Positions 28,465-37,547 of a DNA stretch of 64,000 nucleotides are shown piece after piece. How positions within the stretch are numbered: the stretch's first letter is position 1; every line of letters starts with the position of its first letter. Source of the stretch: JBJSXJ01 sp044235425 (GTDB lineage: Bacteria; Planctomycetota; Planctomycetia; Pirellulales; Pirellulaceae). The stretch spans positions 62,001-126,000 of the forward strand of contig JBIIHW010000006.1 of NCBI GenBank assembly GCA_044235425.1, given 5' to 3'. The notes under the pieces were generated by a model, which was not told the DNA's origin, did not search any database, and saw only the letters and a program-made list of their open reading frames with translations. The position numbers and the translations under genes are program-made.

Positions 28465-31155
28465 TCACAACGAGGACGCACGCTTGCGATAGCGAGTGCG
28501 CACGAGTTCGGCTGCGGTGTTCACGACGAAGGTCAACAAGAGCAACGTCAAGGCTGCGAGATACAACGTTCGGAAGTGCGTCTGACCAGCGGGGGCCTCC
28601 GGTAATTCCACGGCGATATTCGCCGACAAGGTGCGGAAACCGTTGAATGGATTCCAGTCGATCATGGCGGTATTACCACCCGCCATCAACACGATCATCG
28701 TCTCCCCCACCGCTCGCCCTAATCCGATCATGAGCGCCGAAAATAGCCCGCTCATGGCCGTCGGAACAACAATTCGGACCGCTGTTTGCCAGGGCGTGGC
28801 CCCCGCTCCCAGCGAGGCCGCTCGAAGATGCTGCGGAACCGCCGTCAAGGCATCATCCGCCAAGGTGTAGATCAGCGGAATGATGGCGAATCCCATCACG
28901 AAGCCGACGACCATCGCATTCCGCTGCACGTAGGAACCCAAGATCGTTCCGCGGGGATCGCTACCGACCATCGTCAGTAACCACGCTACGCCGCCTGCCA
29001 AGAGAAGCACCGCCAGCAGTCCCAGGAGCATTTTCCCTTGATTCAGTAAGGCAAAAGTCACATGGGACCGATCGCCAAACCGTCGCATCAGCCACGGATT
29101 GACGTTCGTTTGCACCACAAAAACGACCGTCACCAGCGCCAGTGGCAACAGCAACAGGAACCAGCCCGGCAGCCCCGAAAGCGCTCGATTGTCCAGCCAC
29201 TGAATCAGGGTTTGCTGAAAGAGCCACTGCTCAAGCCAACCGGATAGCCGCGACCCCATCACCACCCCCAGCACCATCGAGGCGATGATCAGCGGTAGGC
29301 GCCAGCGCGCGCGTCGCGGTGTATTGCCGTTCGGCTTGAGTGTCCAGAGCGTTGCTCCCAAGCTGATACACAGCGGAACCGTGAACAAGCACGTAATTAA
29401 GGTGGCAATGGATTGCTCGACCAGCGGAGCCAGAACAAGGGCTGCCATGAAGCCGAGCACCACACTGGGGAGACCCGCCATCATCTCAATCACCGGTTTC
29501 ACTCGAGCCCGAGCAGTGGTGCTCAAGAACTCGCTCGTATGAATCGCTGCCAGGAAGGCGATCGGAGCGCCAAACAGCAGTGAGTAAAAGGTGGCCTTGA
29601 GCGTACCGAAAACAAGCGGCCATAGACCGAGTTTCATTTCGGATTCCACCCCCGACGACGACGACTGATAAACATGCTCCGGCTGCGTAAATCCCTCACC
29701 CTCGTAAAACACCGGACGAAAGAGCGACCGCAACGAAACTTCGGGGTGTCCAATGAGCAGGTCGTAGGTCCGCACATTCGATCCGGAGATCGCTAGGATG
29801 GCATCCTGCTTCGGCGTCACGATGATTTGATCGAGTGGCTGAGCTTTGGGCCGGGCGCTGGCGCCCATGACAGCCGCGGGCGCGGCAACGGTGGCAAGCG
29901 TCTTGTCGGTCGTCAAATAAATCAACCGCATGGTGCCCGCTGCGTCACCAACGACCATCAGGCGACTGCGGGGTGAATTGGTCAGCGTCGTCACCTCCGC
30001 GCCCGGCAATCCGCTCCCCGGAAAACGGTGGGCCAGTAGAAGCTGCAAACCATCGTCGCTGCCGTCGGTCGATTGCGGATCAATCGCCGGGTTACGGGTC
30101 AGGCACCAAGCGGTCATCTCGCCGCGCGAGTCTCCCAGCACCACGGTTTCGCGCCCCAGCGCCCAAGCCGCTGCCGAGAGCGGTACATTCGACCGAGTGT
30201 TAACCCGCACACTCTCCATCACATCACGCTCGGTCGCCGCGCTCAGACTCCACCGCTGCAGTAAACCGTCGTGATAAACAGCCCACAAAACTCCACCACG
30301 AGCGTTGATCAAGAGCCGCAGCGGAACCGTCGGCTGCGGAGTGCCGTTTAGCTCCCAAGATTCATCCAGCCGCATTTCACCGGTCAGGGGATTCGATTTA
30401 GTCGTCGCCACATGAATACGGCCGGTTTTGGTAGCGGCCGCGAACGTCGGGCCACGAGTCGCCATCCCGTCGCTGTCGCGTGCCCCCAGAATTTCGAGCG
30501 TAACGACTTCCTCGTCCTGCAATTTCAGCGGACTGCCAATCGTCACCTCGACGGATTGACGACGCCATTGCCGCGATGTTGTCCATTCCACAACCCCGCC
30601 CTCGAGCGAGCGAACCAGTTCGGCGCGTGGCCAAGTGGAAGGATCACCAGCCGGGGCGGAGGCTCGAACCTCCTCCGGCAATTCATCAGGACTCAGGAAA
30701 GAGGTCACGAAATTCACTCGCCCCAGCCGCACGCTGCCGTCGCGGAAACCAGCCGCAAATTCGCCCGTGGCAGAATCTCCCACGAGCGCCGTGCAATCGC
30801 CGTCCTCCCACAGCTGCTCCGCTTGCAACGTTTCGCCCTGATCCGCGCGGAAGACCACAAGTTTGCCCTGGGGCGATAAACTCCAGCCCAGTTGCCGGTA
30901 CTCATTAATGTCCGTCAGGCTCTTGGCCGTGAGACCGGGAAAGTCGAGATCGCGAGGATTGAGCACCCGTGTGCCGGGCCAGAAGAGCGGCAGCACGACG
31001 GAGAGCAGAAAGACGAAAACCAGCAACACAGCCACGATCGTGCCAATACCACTGATCGTGATGAACCACTGAGCGACACGATCCGCCAGTCTCACCCAGC
31101 GGCGATTCGTCAAACTACGTTTGCGACCGGTAAACGAGCGTTCCCGCTGCGACAT
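28465..31155 (-). CDS. pstC: Phosphate ABC transporter permease PstC with beta-propeller-like insertion
   Basis: The 896-residue protein has a first helix (about residues 32-58), then about 400 soluble residues rich in short beta strands with WD-like repeats (GWSLSPQGKLVVFR, GEFAAGFRDGSVRLGRV, GGVLWAVYHDGLLQRW), then the PstC permease core from about 500 on (IEMMAGLPSVVLGFMAAL, the DDALTAVPQHLRAASLGAGATPWQTAVRIVVPTA cytoplasmic loop and the C-terminal helices). Classical PstC has about 320 residues. The insertion sits between helix 1 and the core, so it should face outside the cytoplasm, where it could receive PstS or sense a ligand (inference). Spacing to pstS is 19 bp. Confidence 0.9.
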   Translation of the reverse strand: MSQRERSFTGRKRSLTNRRWVRLADRVAQWFITISGIGTIVAVLLVFVFLLSVVLPLFWPGTRVLNPRDLDFPGLTAKSLTDINEYRQLGWSLSPQGKLVVFRADQGETLQAEQLWEDGDCTALVGDSATGEFAAGFRDGSVRLGRVNFVTSFLSPDELPEEVRASAPAGDPSTWPRAELVRSLEGGVVEWTTSRQWRRQSVEVTIGSPLKLQDEEVVTLEILGARDSDGMATRGPTFAAATKTGRIHVATTKSNPLTGEMRLDESWELNGTPQPTVPLRLLINARGGVLWAVYHDGLLQRWSLSAATERDVMESVRVNTRSNVPLSAAAWALGRETVVLGDSRGEMTAWCLTRNPAIDPQSTDGSDDGLQLLLAHRFPGSGLPGAEVTTLTNSPRSRLMVVGDAAGTMRLIYLTTDKTLATVAAPAAVMGASARPKAQPLDQIIVTPKQDAILAISGSNVRTYDLLIGHPEVSLRSLFRPVFYEGEGFTQPEHVYQSSSSGVESEMKLGLWPLVFGTLKATFYSLLFGAPIAFLAAIHTSEFLSTTARARVKPVIEMMAGLPSVVLGFMAALVLAPLVEQSIATLITCLFTVPLCISLGATLWTLKPNGNTPRRARWRLPLIIASMVLGVVMGSRLSGWLEQWLFQQTLIQWLDNRALSGLPGWFLLLLPLALVTVVFVVQTNVNPWLMRRFGDRSHVTFALLNQGKMLLGLLAVLLLAGGVAWLLTMVGSDPRGTILGSYVQRNAMVVGFVMGFAIIPLIYTLADDALTAVPQHLRAASLGAGATPWQTAVRIVVPTAMSGLFSALMIGLGRAVGETMIVLMAGGNTAMIDWNPFNGFRTLSANIAVELPEAPAGQTHFRTLYLAALTLLLLTFVVNTAAELVRTRYRKRASSL

Positions 31156-31174
31156 CCGTGGAGTTCTCGAGGGC

Positions 31175-32191
31175 CTACTTGATTCCCAGCGACGTCAACG
31201 TCTTCGCAGCGACTGGAGCTGGGATCGGGAAATAACCATCCTTGATCACAACTTCCTGCCCCTCGCGACTAAAGATGTACTTGATGAATTCGCGGCGGAG
31301 CGGGTCGAGTTTCGAACCTGGCTTGTAGTTAATGTAAACCAGCAGTTGCCGCGCTAACGGGTAATCCCCCGAATAAGCGTTCTCCAAGTCTGCTACCACG
31401 GGCTTTCCGTTGGGCTTGGCCGACAAGGACACCGCATTCACATCCGCGGTTTTAAAACCAATCCCACTGTAACCGATGCTGAACTTATCCGCCGCAATCG
31501 CCGTCACCACGGATGCGCTCCCTGGCTGCTCCTTCACCGTATCGCGGAAATCGCCTTTGCCCAGTGCATGCTCTTTGAAATAGGTGTAGGTCCCGGAGGC
31601 AGAATTGCGACCATACAGTCCAATCGGTGCGTCCGCCCAGTCACCCGTCAAGCCTAGTTGGCCCCACTTGGTAATCTCCGACTTGCCACCCAGTTTCCGC
31701 GACACGGAAAAAATCGCGTCCACGTCGGCCAGCGACAGGCTCTTGATCGGATTATCCTTGTGAACGTAAACCGCCAGCATGTCGATCCCAGTCGGCAACA
31801 ACGTGGGTTTGTAGCCGAATTTTTTCTCAAACTGATCAATTTCGTCCGCCTTCATCGGGCGGCTCATCGGACCGAATGCTGCCGTGCCGCCAATCAGAGC
31901 CGACGGAGCCGTCGAAGAACCCTTCCCTTCGACTTCCACCTTCACGTTGGGATAAAACTTGTTGAACCCCTCAGCCCAGAGGGTCATCAGATTGTTCATC
32001 GTGTCGGAGCCGACACTTTTGAGCGTCCCAGAAACTCCGGTCGTCGCCTTGTAAGTCGCCAGCTTAGAGTCGACTTTCGTCTGAGCGACGGCGGGTGTTG
32101 TCCCCACTGCCACGATCAATGCCAGCAAAAGCCCCGCCCATTTGCCTACGGTCGGCACTCCATTCCCCACCCACATCTGATTCCGCCTCAT
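31175..32191 (-). CDS. pstS: Phosphate-binding protein PstS
   Basis: The 338-residue protein begins with a signal peptide (WAGLLLALIVAVGTTPAVAQ) and then has the PstS fold: VGSDTMNNLMTLWAEGF, EGKGSSTAPSALIGGTAAFGPMSRPM, and the phosphate-site stretch GRNSASGTYTYFKEHAL. An ATG at 32197 and another at 32191 are both in frame; GGGAGGG at 32204-32198 is directly against the first but at a normal 6-base spacing from the second, so 32191 is the likely start. It leads the pstSCAB operon. Confidence 0.95.
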   Translation of the reverse strand: MRRNQMWVGNGVPTVGKWAGLLLALIVAVGTTPAVAQTKVDSKLATYKATTGVSGTLKSVGSDTMNNLMTLWAEGFNKFYPNVKVEVEGKGSSTAPSALIGGTAAFGPMSRPMKADEIDQFEKKFGYKPTLLPTGIDMLAVYVHKDNPIKSLSLADVDAIFSVSRKLGGKSEITKWGQLGLTGDWADAPIGLYGRNSASGTYTYFKEHALGKGDFRDTVKEQPGSASVVTAIAADKFSIGYSGIGFKTADVNAVSLSAKPNGKPVVADLENAYSGDYPLARQLLVYINYKPGSKLDPLRREFIKYIFSREGQEVVIKDGYFPIPAPVAAKTLTSLGIK

Positions 32192-32265
32192 CGCCATCCC
32201 TCCCGATGAAAACTCACTTCACGCTACTTCTGTTTTTGATTGCGGGACGGATTATCGAGTCGCTT

Positions 32266-32282
32266 TGTGAAGATTGTGTTAA
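32266..32282 (-). promoter_or_regulatory. Pho-box-like site upstream of pstS
   Basis: On the minus strand, TTAACA (32282-32277) and TTCACA (32271-32266) lie 5 bases apart, giving the 11-bp period of tandem PhoP/PhoB half-sites. The site is 75 bases upstream of the pstS start, a sensible position for phosphate-starvation control. Only two half-sites are good matches, and no PhoR-PhoB genes are in the window, so it is a candidate only. Confidence 0.4.
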
Positions 32283-32346
32283 GACTCGGTGAGAATCACG
32301 AGCGAGTGGCACCGTTCCGTGGCTCGCGCGCCGAGGTTTTCGTGGC

Positions 32347-32426
32347 GCCGATAACCCTGAGAGCCGATAACCCTGAGAGCCGATAACCCTGAGAGCCGAT
32401 AACCCTGTGAGCCGATAACCCTGTGA
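32347..32426 (+). repeat. Five-copy 16-bp tandem repeat, same family as the one before the NRPS
   Basis: Units GCCGATAACCCTGAGA at 32347-32362, 32363-32378 and 32379-32394 are followed by two variants ending TGTGA (32395-32410 and 32411-32426). In shifted register (ATAACCCTGAGAGCCG) the unit matches 12 of 16 positions of the TTAACCCTCAGACCAG unit at 8650-8744, both at 16-bp spacing and sharing TAACCCT. There are no spacers. Confidence 0.9.
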
Positions 32427-32925
32427 AATAGTCGCCTTACCTACGCATCTCAGACGTTCGATGCTGCCCTCGCCGATAGTCCGTACTCCGCTGTTGCTGC
32501 ACGAAAAACGAATCCGCAGTCTAAGCCTGCAACGAGATGCCCGCAGAAACGTTTTCGAGCCCCGGGGGCGCGGCGATTCCGCAGGAGGCGGTCGAGTTCC
32601 GCTAGCTGCTTCCGCTTGGGCAACGACTGCCGTTCAGCCGCTCATCGCGGCAACTCCGCCGCTGGACACTCCGCCCGCTTGATCGTCTCACGATTCGACG
32701 CCTGCCACGAACCGGGACTGGAGCGTCTACCTCTGGGAGTCCTTCGTCGTTGCAAGCCGAGGGTAACCCATTCTTGGCTCGGGGCCCGCCAGCGCTTATT
32801 CTCAGTCAGCTCGTCCGTGGTAATCGGGAGCATGTGACCGGTGGTTCCGCCGTCTGATCTTGTTCATCAGGCACGGCGCGAATCGGCTGGCCACGGGATG
32901 ATTCGTAAACTGGAGGACATTCAGC

Positions 32926-34203
32926 ATGCAACTCAGCTGGTCATCGCGGCGTAAGTTTTTACAAGTCAGTGGTGCAGTCGTCTCGAGCCAGCTGCTGCTT
33001 TCACAACTTGAACGCCAGCCGCGAACTGCTCGAGCGGCGGATGCTTCCAAGCCCCTGGTGGCCTACGTCGGCACGTTTAGCTCGCCCTTGAAAAACGTTT
33101 TGCCCACTCAGGTCGACTTGCCACCGGGGAACGGTCGCGGGATCCATATTTTTCACGTCGACCGCCAGACGGGTGCCATGAAACCAGCCGGTCTATATGA
33201 ACTGGGTACCAGTCCCAGTTGCCTCGCGGTAAACACGGCGGGCACCCACATTTACTCCGCCAACGAAACGGATCGTGTGGGACCACGTCAGGAAGGCACG
33301 GTGAGTGCCTTCGCGGTAAATCGTGAAAACGGCGAACTCAAACTTCTCAATACGGTTGCCGCGGGCGGTGCCGGTCCCACTTACGTAAGCCTGCATCCGT
33401 CGGAAAAGTATCTCTTGGTCGCAAATTACTTTGGTGGTTCGATCGCCGTCTTACCGGTCTTGGCAGATGGTCAACTCGGCGAGGCAACCGACGTCAAGAA
33501 CGACGAGGGGCCGATCGGACCAACTCGCGCGCAGCATGCGCCGCCTGGAAGTTTCGCGTTTAGTGGTCACGACCGCACGCATGCTCATATGATTCAAGCG
33601 GATCCTGCGGGCAAGTTTGTGTTGCACGTTGATCTGGGACTCGATCGCATCTATGTCTGGAAATTTGACCTGCAGACCGGCAAGCTAAGTCCCGCCGCCG
33701 AACCGTGGGTGAATCTACCGCCGGGCGATGGTCCACGGCACTTTCATTTCCATCCCAACGGCAAATGGTTCTATTCGATTCAAGAAGAAGGCTCGACACT
33801 CGTTCTTTTCAACTACGACTCCGTGACCGGTAAACTCACGTCACGACAAACGATCTCTACTCTGCCCGATCATTACGCCGGTAGTAATTTTTGTTCGGAA
33901 ATCCTGGTCTCTCACGATGGGCGCTTCGTGTATGCCGGCAACCGGTTACACGACAGCATTGGAATCTTTGCGATCAATGAGACAGGCGAGCTGAAGCAAA
34001 TCGGCAATGAGCCGACGCGCGGCAACTATCCCCGTAGCTTCAGCTTTGATCCCACCGGCAGGTTCTTGTACTGCTGTAACCAGCGGGCCGACAACGTGAC
34101 CGTCTTTGCGGTGCAGCGCGACACGGGCTTACTGAAGTTCACTGGTCAGTACGTAGCGGTGGGGAATCCATCGATCGTGGTGTTTAACGATTTAGGCCGC
34201 TAA
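32926..34203 (+). CDS. Tat-exported lactonase-family seven-bladed beta-propeller protein
   Basis: The 425-residue product starts with a twin-arginine signal (SSRRKFLQVSG) and then shows repeated propeller blades typical of the 6-phosphogluconolactonase/muconate lactonizing family: VAYVGTFSS, GPTYVSLHPSEKYLLVANYFGGSI, HAHMIQADPAGKFVLHVDLGLDRI, GPRHFHFHPNGKWFYSIQE and YPRSFSFDPTGRFLYCCNQ. The conserved H-x-H and R residues of the family are present in these blades. Cytosolic homologues hydrolyse 6-phosphogluconolactone; export by Tat argues for another lactone outside the cytoplasm. It stands alone with no operon partner. Confidence 0.85.
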   Translation: MQLSWSSRRKFLQVSGAVVSSQLLLSQLERQPRTARAADASKPLVAYVGTFSSPLKNVLPTQVDLPPGNGRGIHIFHVDRQTGAMKPAGLYELGTSPSCLAVNTAGTHIYSANETDRVGPRQEGTVSAFAVNRENGELKLLNTVAAGGAGPTYVSLHPSEKYLLVANYFGGSIAVLPVLADGQLGEATDVKNDEGPIGPTRAQHAPPGSFAFSGHDRTHAHMIQADPAGKFVLHVDLGLDRIYVWKFDLQTGKLSPAAEPWVNLPPGDGPRHFHFHPNGKWFYSIQEEGSTLVLFNYDSVTGKLTSRQTISTLPDHYAGSNFCSEILVSHDGRFVYAGNRLHDSIGIFAINETGELKQIGNEPTRGNYPRSFSFDPTGRFLYCCNQRADNVTVFAVQRDTGLLKFTGQYVAVGNPSIVVFNDLGR

Positions 34204-34216
34204 GCGAACGGCGGTA

Positions 34217-34236
34217 GATCACTTTCGATCACTTTC
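34217..34236 (+). repeat. Two-copy 10-bp direct repeat at the left edge of the GC-rich insert
   Basis: GATCACTTTC occurs twice in tandem directly after the lactonase stop. It lies close to where base composition changes towards the mobile-element-like region. Whether it marks an insertion boundary cannot be told from one sequence. Confidence 0.6.
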
Positions 34237-34300
34237 AATTCGACTGATCGTTCACGCACCGGCGATACAAGCTCGCGGTCAAACCAAACGGGAAACACTC

Positions 34301-34735
34301 GTGGTGGATTTCAAGACCAGCAAGCAGAACCAGACGGATCGCATCGTCGGGACGCTCGAACGCTTGTACGTCGGCAAGCCAATCGGGTCCGTGGCGATCG
34401 GCAACGCCTGCAAGATGGAGCACGCCCAGGTGCTCAAGTACCTGCACCGCGCGAAGGACGACGGACGGGCGACGCCAGTGTGGTCTGGTCCCGGCGGGGT
34501 CATTCGCGGATGGGTTCCGGCGAAGGTTGCGGTGACCGAATCCATTGCCGAACGGAACGCACAACGAGTTGCGGACGCCGTCGAAAAACTTACTGCAACG
34601 CGCACGCTGGTCTCTGCCAGCGCTGTTGCCCGGCACCTCGATGTGCCGGAAGGGACCGTCGCACGCTGGCTGAAGATCGCCGAGCTAATGAAGCTTGTGC
34701 GCTCGAAGTCCAGACGGGGATGGATGTCCGCCTGA
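34301..34735 (+). CDS. Small winged-helix-like protein at the left end of the insert
   Basis: The 144-residue protein starts at GTG (34301) with GGGAAA at 34290-34295 in front. It contains two helix-turn-helix-looking segments, about residues 12-50 (RIVGTLERLYVGKPIGSVAIG) and about 95-130 (LVSASAVARHLDVPEGTVARWLK). It probably binds DNA and may control the insert; no named family was recognised. A strong terminator hairpin follows at once. Confidence 0.6.
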   Translation: MVDFKTSKQNQTDRIVGTLERLYVGKPIGSVAIGNACKMEHAQVLKYLHRAKDDGRATPVWSGPGGVIRGWVPAKVAVTESIAERNAQRVADAVEKLTATRTLVSASAVARHLDVPEGTVARWLKIAELMKLVRSKSRRGWMSA

Positions 34736-34752
34736 TCGTTGCGACGGATGCC

Positions 34753-34800
34753 AGGCCCGCGCTAGTCAGGGATGGCTGGCGCGGGCCTTTCTTCTTTCTT
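34753..34800 (+). terminator. Rho-independent terminator after the winged-helix gene
   Basis: AGGCCCGCGC (34753-34762) pairs perfectly with GCGCGGGCCT (34779-34788) across a 16-base loop, followed by a pyrimidine tract TTCTTCTTTCTT (34789-34800). It separates the first small gene from the primase operon. Confidence 0.75.
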
Positions 34801-34811
34801 GGGAGGGCGTC

Positions 34812-34976
34812 ATGGACGACGAGCTTGAATTGACCGATCCCGATCACGCCGACGCCCAGGAAGCGGCGACGGCGACCGCCCGCCTGCTGATCGCGATCCA
34901 TGAAAAGCGCCGCAGCCAGCCGGCGCAAGAGGATGTTCCTCAAGAAGAAGGAGAACCCGCATGCCCAAGCACCTGA
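34812..34976 (+). CDS. Small acidic protein of the insert
   Basis: A 54-residue open frame starts at ATG 34812 with GGAGGG at 34802-34807 in front. It is acidic at both ends with a central helix (EAATATARLLIAIHEKRRSQ). It overlaps the next gene by 16 bases, which supports co-translation. Nothing identifies its function. Confidence 0.5.
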   Translation: MDDELELTDPDHADAQEAATATARLLIAIHEKRRSQPAQEDVPQEEGEPACPST

Positions 34977-35194
34977 CCTGCGAAGCCGACACCAATTTCC
35001 CGGTGCCGGACATTCACCAAGTCACCGCCCAGCTTCGCGTGATGTACGACGGGCAGACACCCGTCACGGCGCGAGCGCTGGCGTTGTCGTTCGGGCTAGT
35101 CGAGGGAGCCATCGTGCCGGTGCTGCGCCGAGCCGAGCAGTGCGAGATGGTTCGCAACATCGACTGTCGCGGATGGATTCCGCTGCAAACCTGA
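34961..35194 (+). CDS. Small winged-helix-like protein of the insert
   Basis: The 77-residue protein reads like a single winged-helix unit (VTAQLRVMYDGQTPVTARALALSFGL then a wing ending DCRGWIPL), similar in pattern to the C-terminal half of the protein encoded at 34301-34735. It may bind DNA at the control or replication region. It overlaps the upstream small gene and sits 55 bp before the primase gene. Confidence 0.55.
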   Translation: MPKHLTCEADTNFPVPDIHQVTAQLRVMYDGQTPVTARALALSFGLVEGAIVPVLRRAEQCEMVRNIDCRGWIPLQT

Positions 35195-35249
35195 TCGCCG
35201 GCTTCGGCTTGATCTGCGTCGCTGATTCGTTTTTCACGGAGATGTCGTT

Positions 35250-37547
35250 ATGCCGCTTGATCGCTTGGCTCTGCTGGATTGGTTGCTGCCGCACTGCGAG
35301 CCGGGCACCGCGAGCGTCATGTATCCGAAAGGAAAGGCCGACGGGCCGGGTTGGGTAAACGGCGAAGCGGATGTGGCTCGGGCCGTCGCTGCGTATCGGG
35401 CCGGCGCGCTGAGCGCCGAGCAGTTCTCGTCGATCACTCAGGACGGCAAGCAATACGCCATCACCGGCGGCAACCGCTTGGGCCTCGTGCCGCACCGCGA
35501 TCGGTTGGTCGCCCGCTTCTGCCTCGATTTCGACGACCACGAAGGCGACGGTGGGAACGTGCATCTGGCTCAAGCCATCGACCGCTTTCTCGGCGCGGAG
35601 TCGATCAAGTTCACCAGTAAAGGCGGGAAGGGACTGCATTGCCACTACGCCCTGGCCGAGCCAATGCCGGTCGAGGCGTTCGTTGAATGGGCCAAGGCCT
35701 GGGGCTTCAACAAACGCGGCGACATCGAGTGCTTTCCCAAGACGCCGAAGCGCTCGCAGATGTGGCTGCCGAACGAGCCGAACGAGAACGGTGGCGACGC
35801 CTATCGCGGTGGCGACTTCGATTCATGCGTGATCGCCACGCTGCCGGCCGCGCCGGCGCGACGCCTCAACAAGGCGACGCTCGACTTCCTGCGGGGCTTC
35901 GTCGCCCCTGGCTATCGCAACGACGCGCTCAATAAGGCCGCCTACTTCTGCGCCAAGAACCGCATCGGCGAGACGGAGGCCCGCACACTCTGCCTTCGCG
36001 GCGCGGAACTCTGCGGCCTGCTGGCCGAGGAGCCCGACCAGACCCGAACGACCTTCACCAGCGGTTACCACTCGGGCAGCGAGGAAGTCCGCTTGCGACA
36101 ACCCAAGGTCACCGAGGATCGCACTGCCGCGCCCGATCTGCTGCGGGGCCTCGGCTGCACCGACTTCGGCAACGCCCAACGGCTCGTGCGTCGCCACGGA
36201 CAGAACCTGCGGTACTGCTATGAATTCAACCAGTGGCTCGCCTGGACCGGAACGCATTGGTCGTTCGACCAGGCCGTCGCGGAACGCCATGCGAAAGACA
36301 CCGTGCTCAGCATCTACTCGGAGGTCAGCCAACTGGCCGACGCGAAGGACCGCGAGTTCCTTCATAAGCATGCGGTGCTGTCGGAACAGGCCTCGCGCAT
36401 CGCGGCCATGCTGTCGCTGGCCCGCAGTGAACCGGGCATCGCCATTCGCCCCGACGACCTGGATCGCGACGCCTGGTTGCTGAACTGCACCAACGGCACC
36501 GTCGATCTGACCACCGGCGACCTGCGCCCGCACCGGCAAGCCGACCTGATCACGCGCTGCCTCAACTTCGGATTCGACGCCGAGGCCGAATGCCCGCGGT
36601 GGGAAGCATTCCTGCACCGCATTATGGACGGCAATGCCGATCTGCTGGGCTTCATTCAGCGGGCCGTCGGCTATACCGCGACCGGCTCAACGGCTGAACG
36701 CTGCATGTTCATCCTTCATGGCGGGGGCAAGAACGGAAAGACCGTGTTCCTCGAGGGGCTGCGCCTGTTGCTGGGCGACGGTTACACCGCTCGGACGCCG
36801 ACGCAAACGCTGCTGGCCAAGCGCGGCGACACCATTCCGAACGATGTGGCCCGCCTGCGGGGCGTCCGTTTGGTGACCGCGAGCGAAACCGGCGACGGCA
36901 ATCGCCTCGACGAAGCGCTGGTCAAGGATCTGTCCGGCGGCGACCGGATCGTCGCCCGCTTCATGCGGGGCGAATGGTTCGAGTTCACGCCGCACTTCAA
37001 GATTTACCTCAGCACCAATTACCGGCCCCGCATTTCGGGCACCGACGACGCCATTTGGGATCGCCTGCGGCTCGTGCCGTTTCTGATCCGCATTCCCGAG
37101 GAAGAACGCCGGCCGATGGAAACCATGCTGGCCGAGTTCGAATCGGAACTCGCCGGTATGTGCAACTGGGCCGTGCGCGGTTGCCTCGACTGGCAGCGCT
37201 ACGGCATGGGCGAGCCGCCGGAAGTGCGGATCGCGACGACCGAATACCGCGACGACATGGATGTGCTAGGCGACTTCCTCGCCGAGTGCTGCGTCGTGCA
37301 TCCCGAGGCGAAGGTGTCGAGCCAAGAGGTCTATGCCGAGTACCGGCGGTGGGCGACGGACGCCGGCGAACGCGTGCTGCCGCAGAAGCGATTCTCGCAA
37401 TGGATGGAGCATCGCGGCTCGCAGTCGGGCTTTCGCAAACAGCACACTAAGCGCGGCAAGCAGTGGCATGGGCTTGGTCTGGCGTTCGAGGCGGCGACGC
37501 AAGGAGTCGGCAAACAGGACCAAGACGGTGACGGAACGAACTTTTGA
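35250..37547 (+). CDS. Primase-helicase of the phage/plasmid P4-type family
   Basis: The 765-residue protein starts at ATG 35250 with GGAG 8 bases before it. The N-terminal third resembles an archaeo-eukaryotic primase-polymerase: DFDD at 93-96 and SKGGKGLHCHY near 124-134 supply likely metal and nucleotide residues. The C-terminal part is a D5/P4-like SF3 helicase with N-terminal DWLLNCTNGTVDLTTGDLRPH, Walker A GGGKNGKT (491-498), the LVTASETGDGNRLDEALVKDLSGGD segment and the STNYRPRISGTDDAIWDRLRLVPF sensor region. Together these let an element start its own replication. The neighbouring GTGACGG repeats (37528-37836) are its likely origin partners (inference). Confidence 0.88.
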   Translation: MPLDRLALLDWLLPHCEPGTASVMYPKGKADGPGWVNGEADVARAVAAYRAGALSAEQFSSITQDGKQYAITGGNRLGLVPHRDRLVARFCLDFDDHEGDGGNVHLAQAIDRFLGAESIKFTSKGGKGLHCHYALAEPMPVEAFVEWAKAWGFNKRGDIECFPKTPKRSQMWLPNEPNENGGDAYRGGDFDSCVIATLPAAPARRLNKATLDFLRGFVAPGYRNDALNKAAYFCAKNRIGETEARTLCLRGAELCGLLAEEPDQTRTTFTSGYHSGSEEVRLRQPKVTEDRTAAPDLLRGLGCTDFGNAQRLVRRHGQNLRYCYEFNQWLAWTGTHWSFDQAVAERHAKDTVLSIYSEVSQLADAKDREFLHKHAVLSEQASRIAAMLSLARSEPGIAIRPDDLDRDAWLLNCTNGTVDLTTGDLRPHRQADLITRCLNFGFDAEAECPRWEAFLHRIMDGNADLLGFIQRAVGYTATGSTAERCMFILHGGGKNGKTVFLEGLRLLLGDGYTARTPTQTLLAKRGDTIPNDVARLRGVRLVTASETGDGNRLDEALVKDLSGGDRIVARFMRGEWFEFTPHFKIYLSTNYRPRISGTDDAIWDRLRLVPFLIRIPEEERRPMETMLAEFESELAGMCNWAVRGCLDWQRYGMGEPPEVRIATTEYRDDMDVLGDFLAECCVVHPEAKVSSQEVYAEYRRWATDAGERVLPQKRFSQWMEHRGSQSGFRKQHTKRGKQWHGLGLAFEAATQGVGKQDQDGDGTNF

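Larger units (their letters stand above)
32198..32925. other. Long intergenic region between pstS and the lactonase-like gene
   Basis: This 728-bp divergent gap holds the Pho-box-like site (32266-32282) and a five-copy 16-bp tandem repeat (32347-32426), each listed separately. From 32430 to 32925 no gene, RNA or repeat was recognised; the short open frames there have no family features. Confidence 0.5.

Noticed and set aside
35823..36617. 264-residue minus-strand open frame within the primase-helicase gene
   Set aside because: GC-rich shadow; the helicase motifs on the plus strand are clear.
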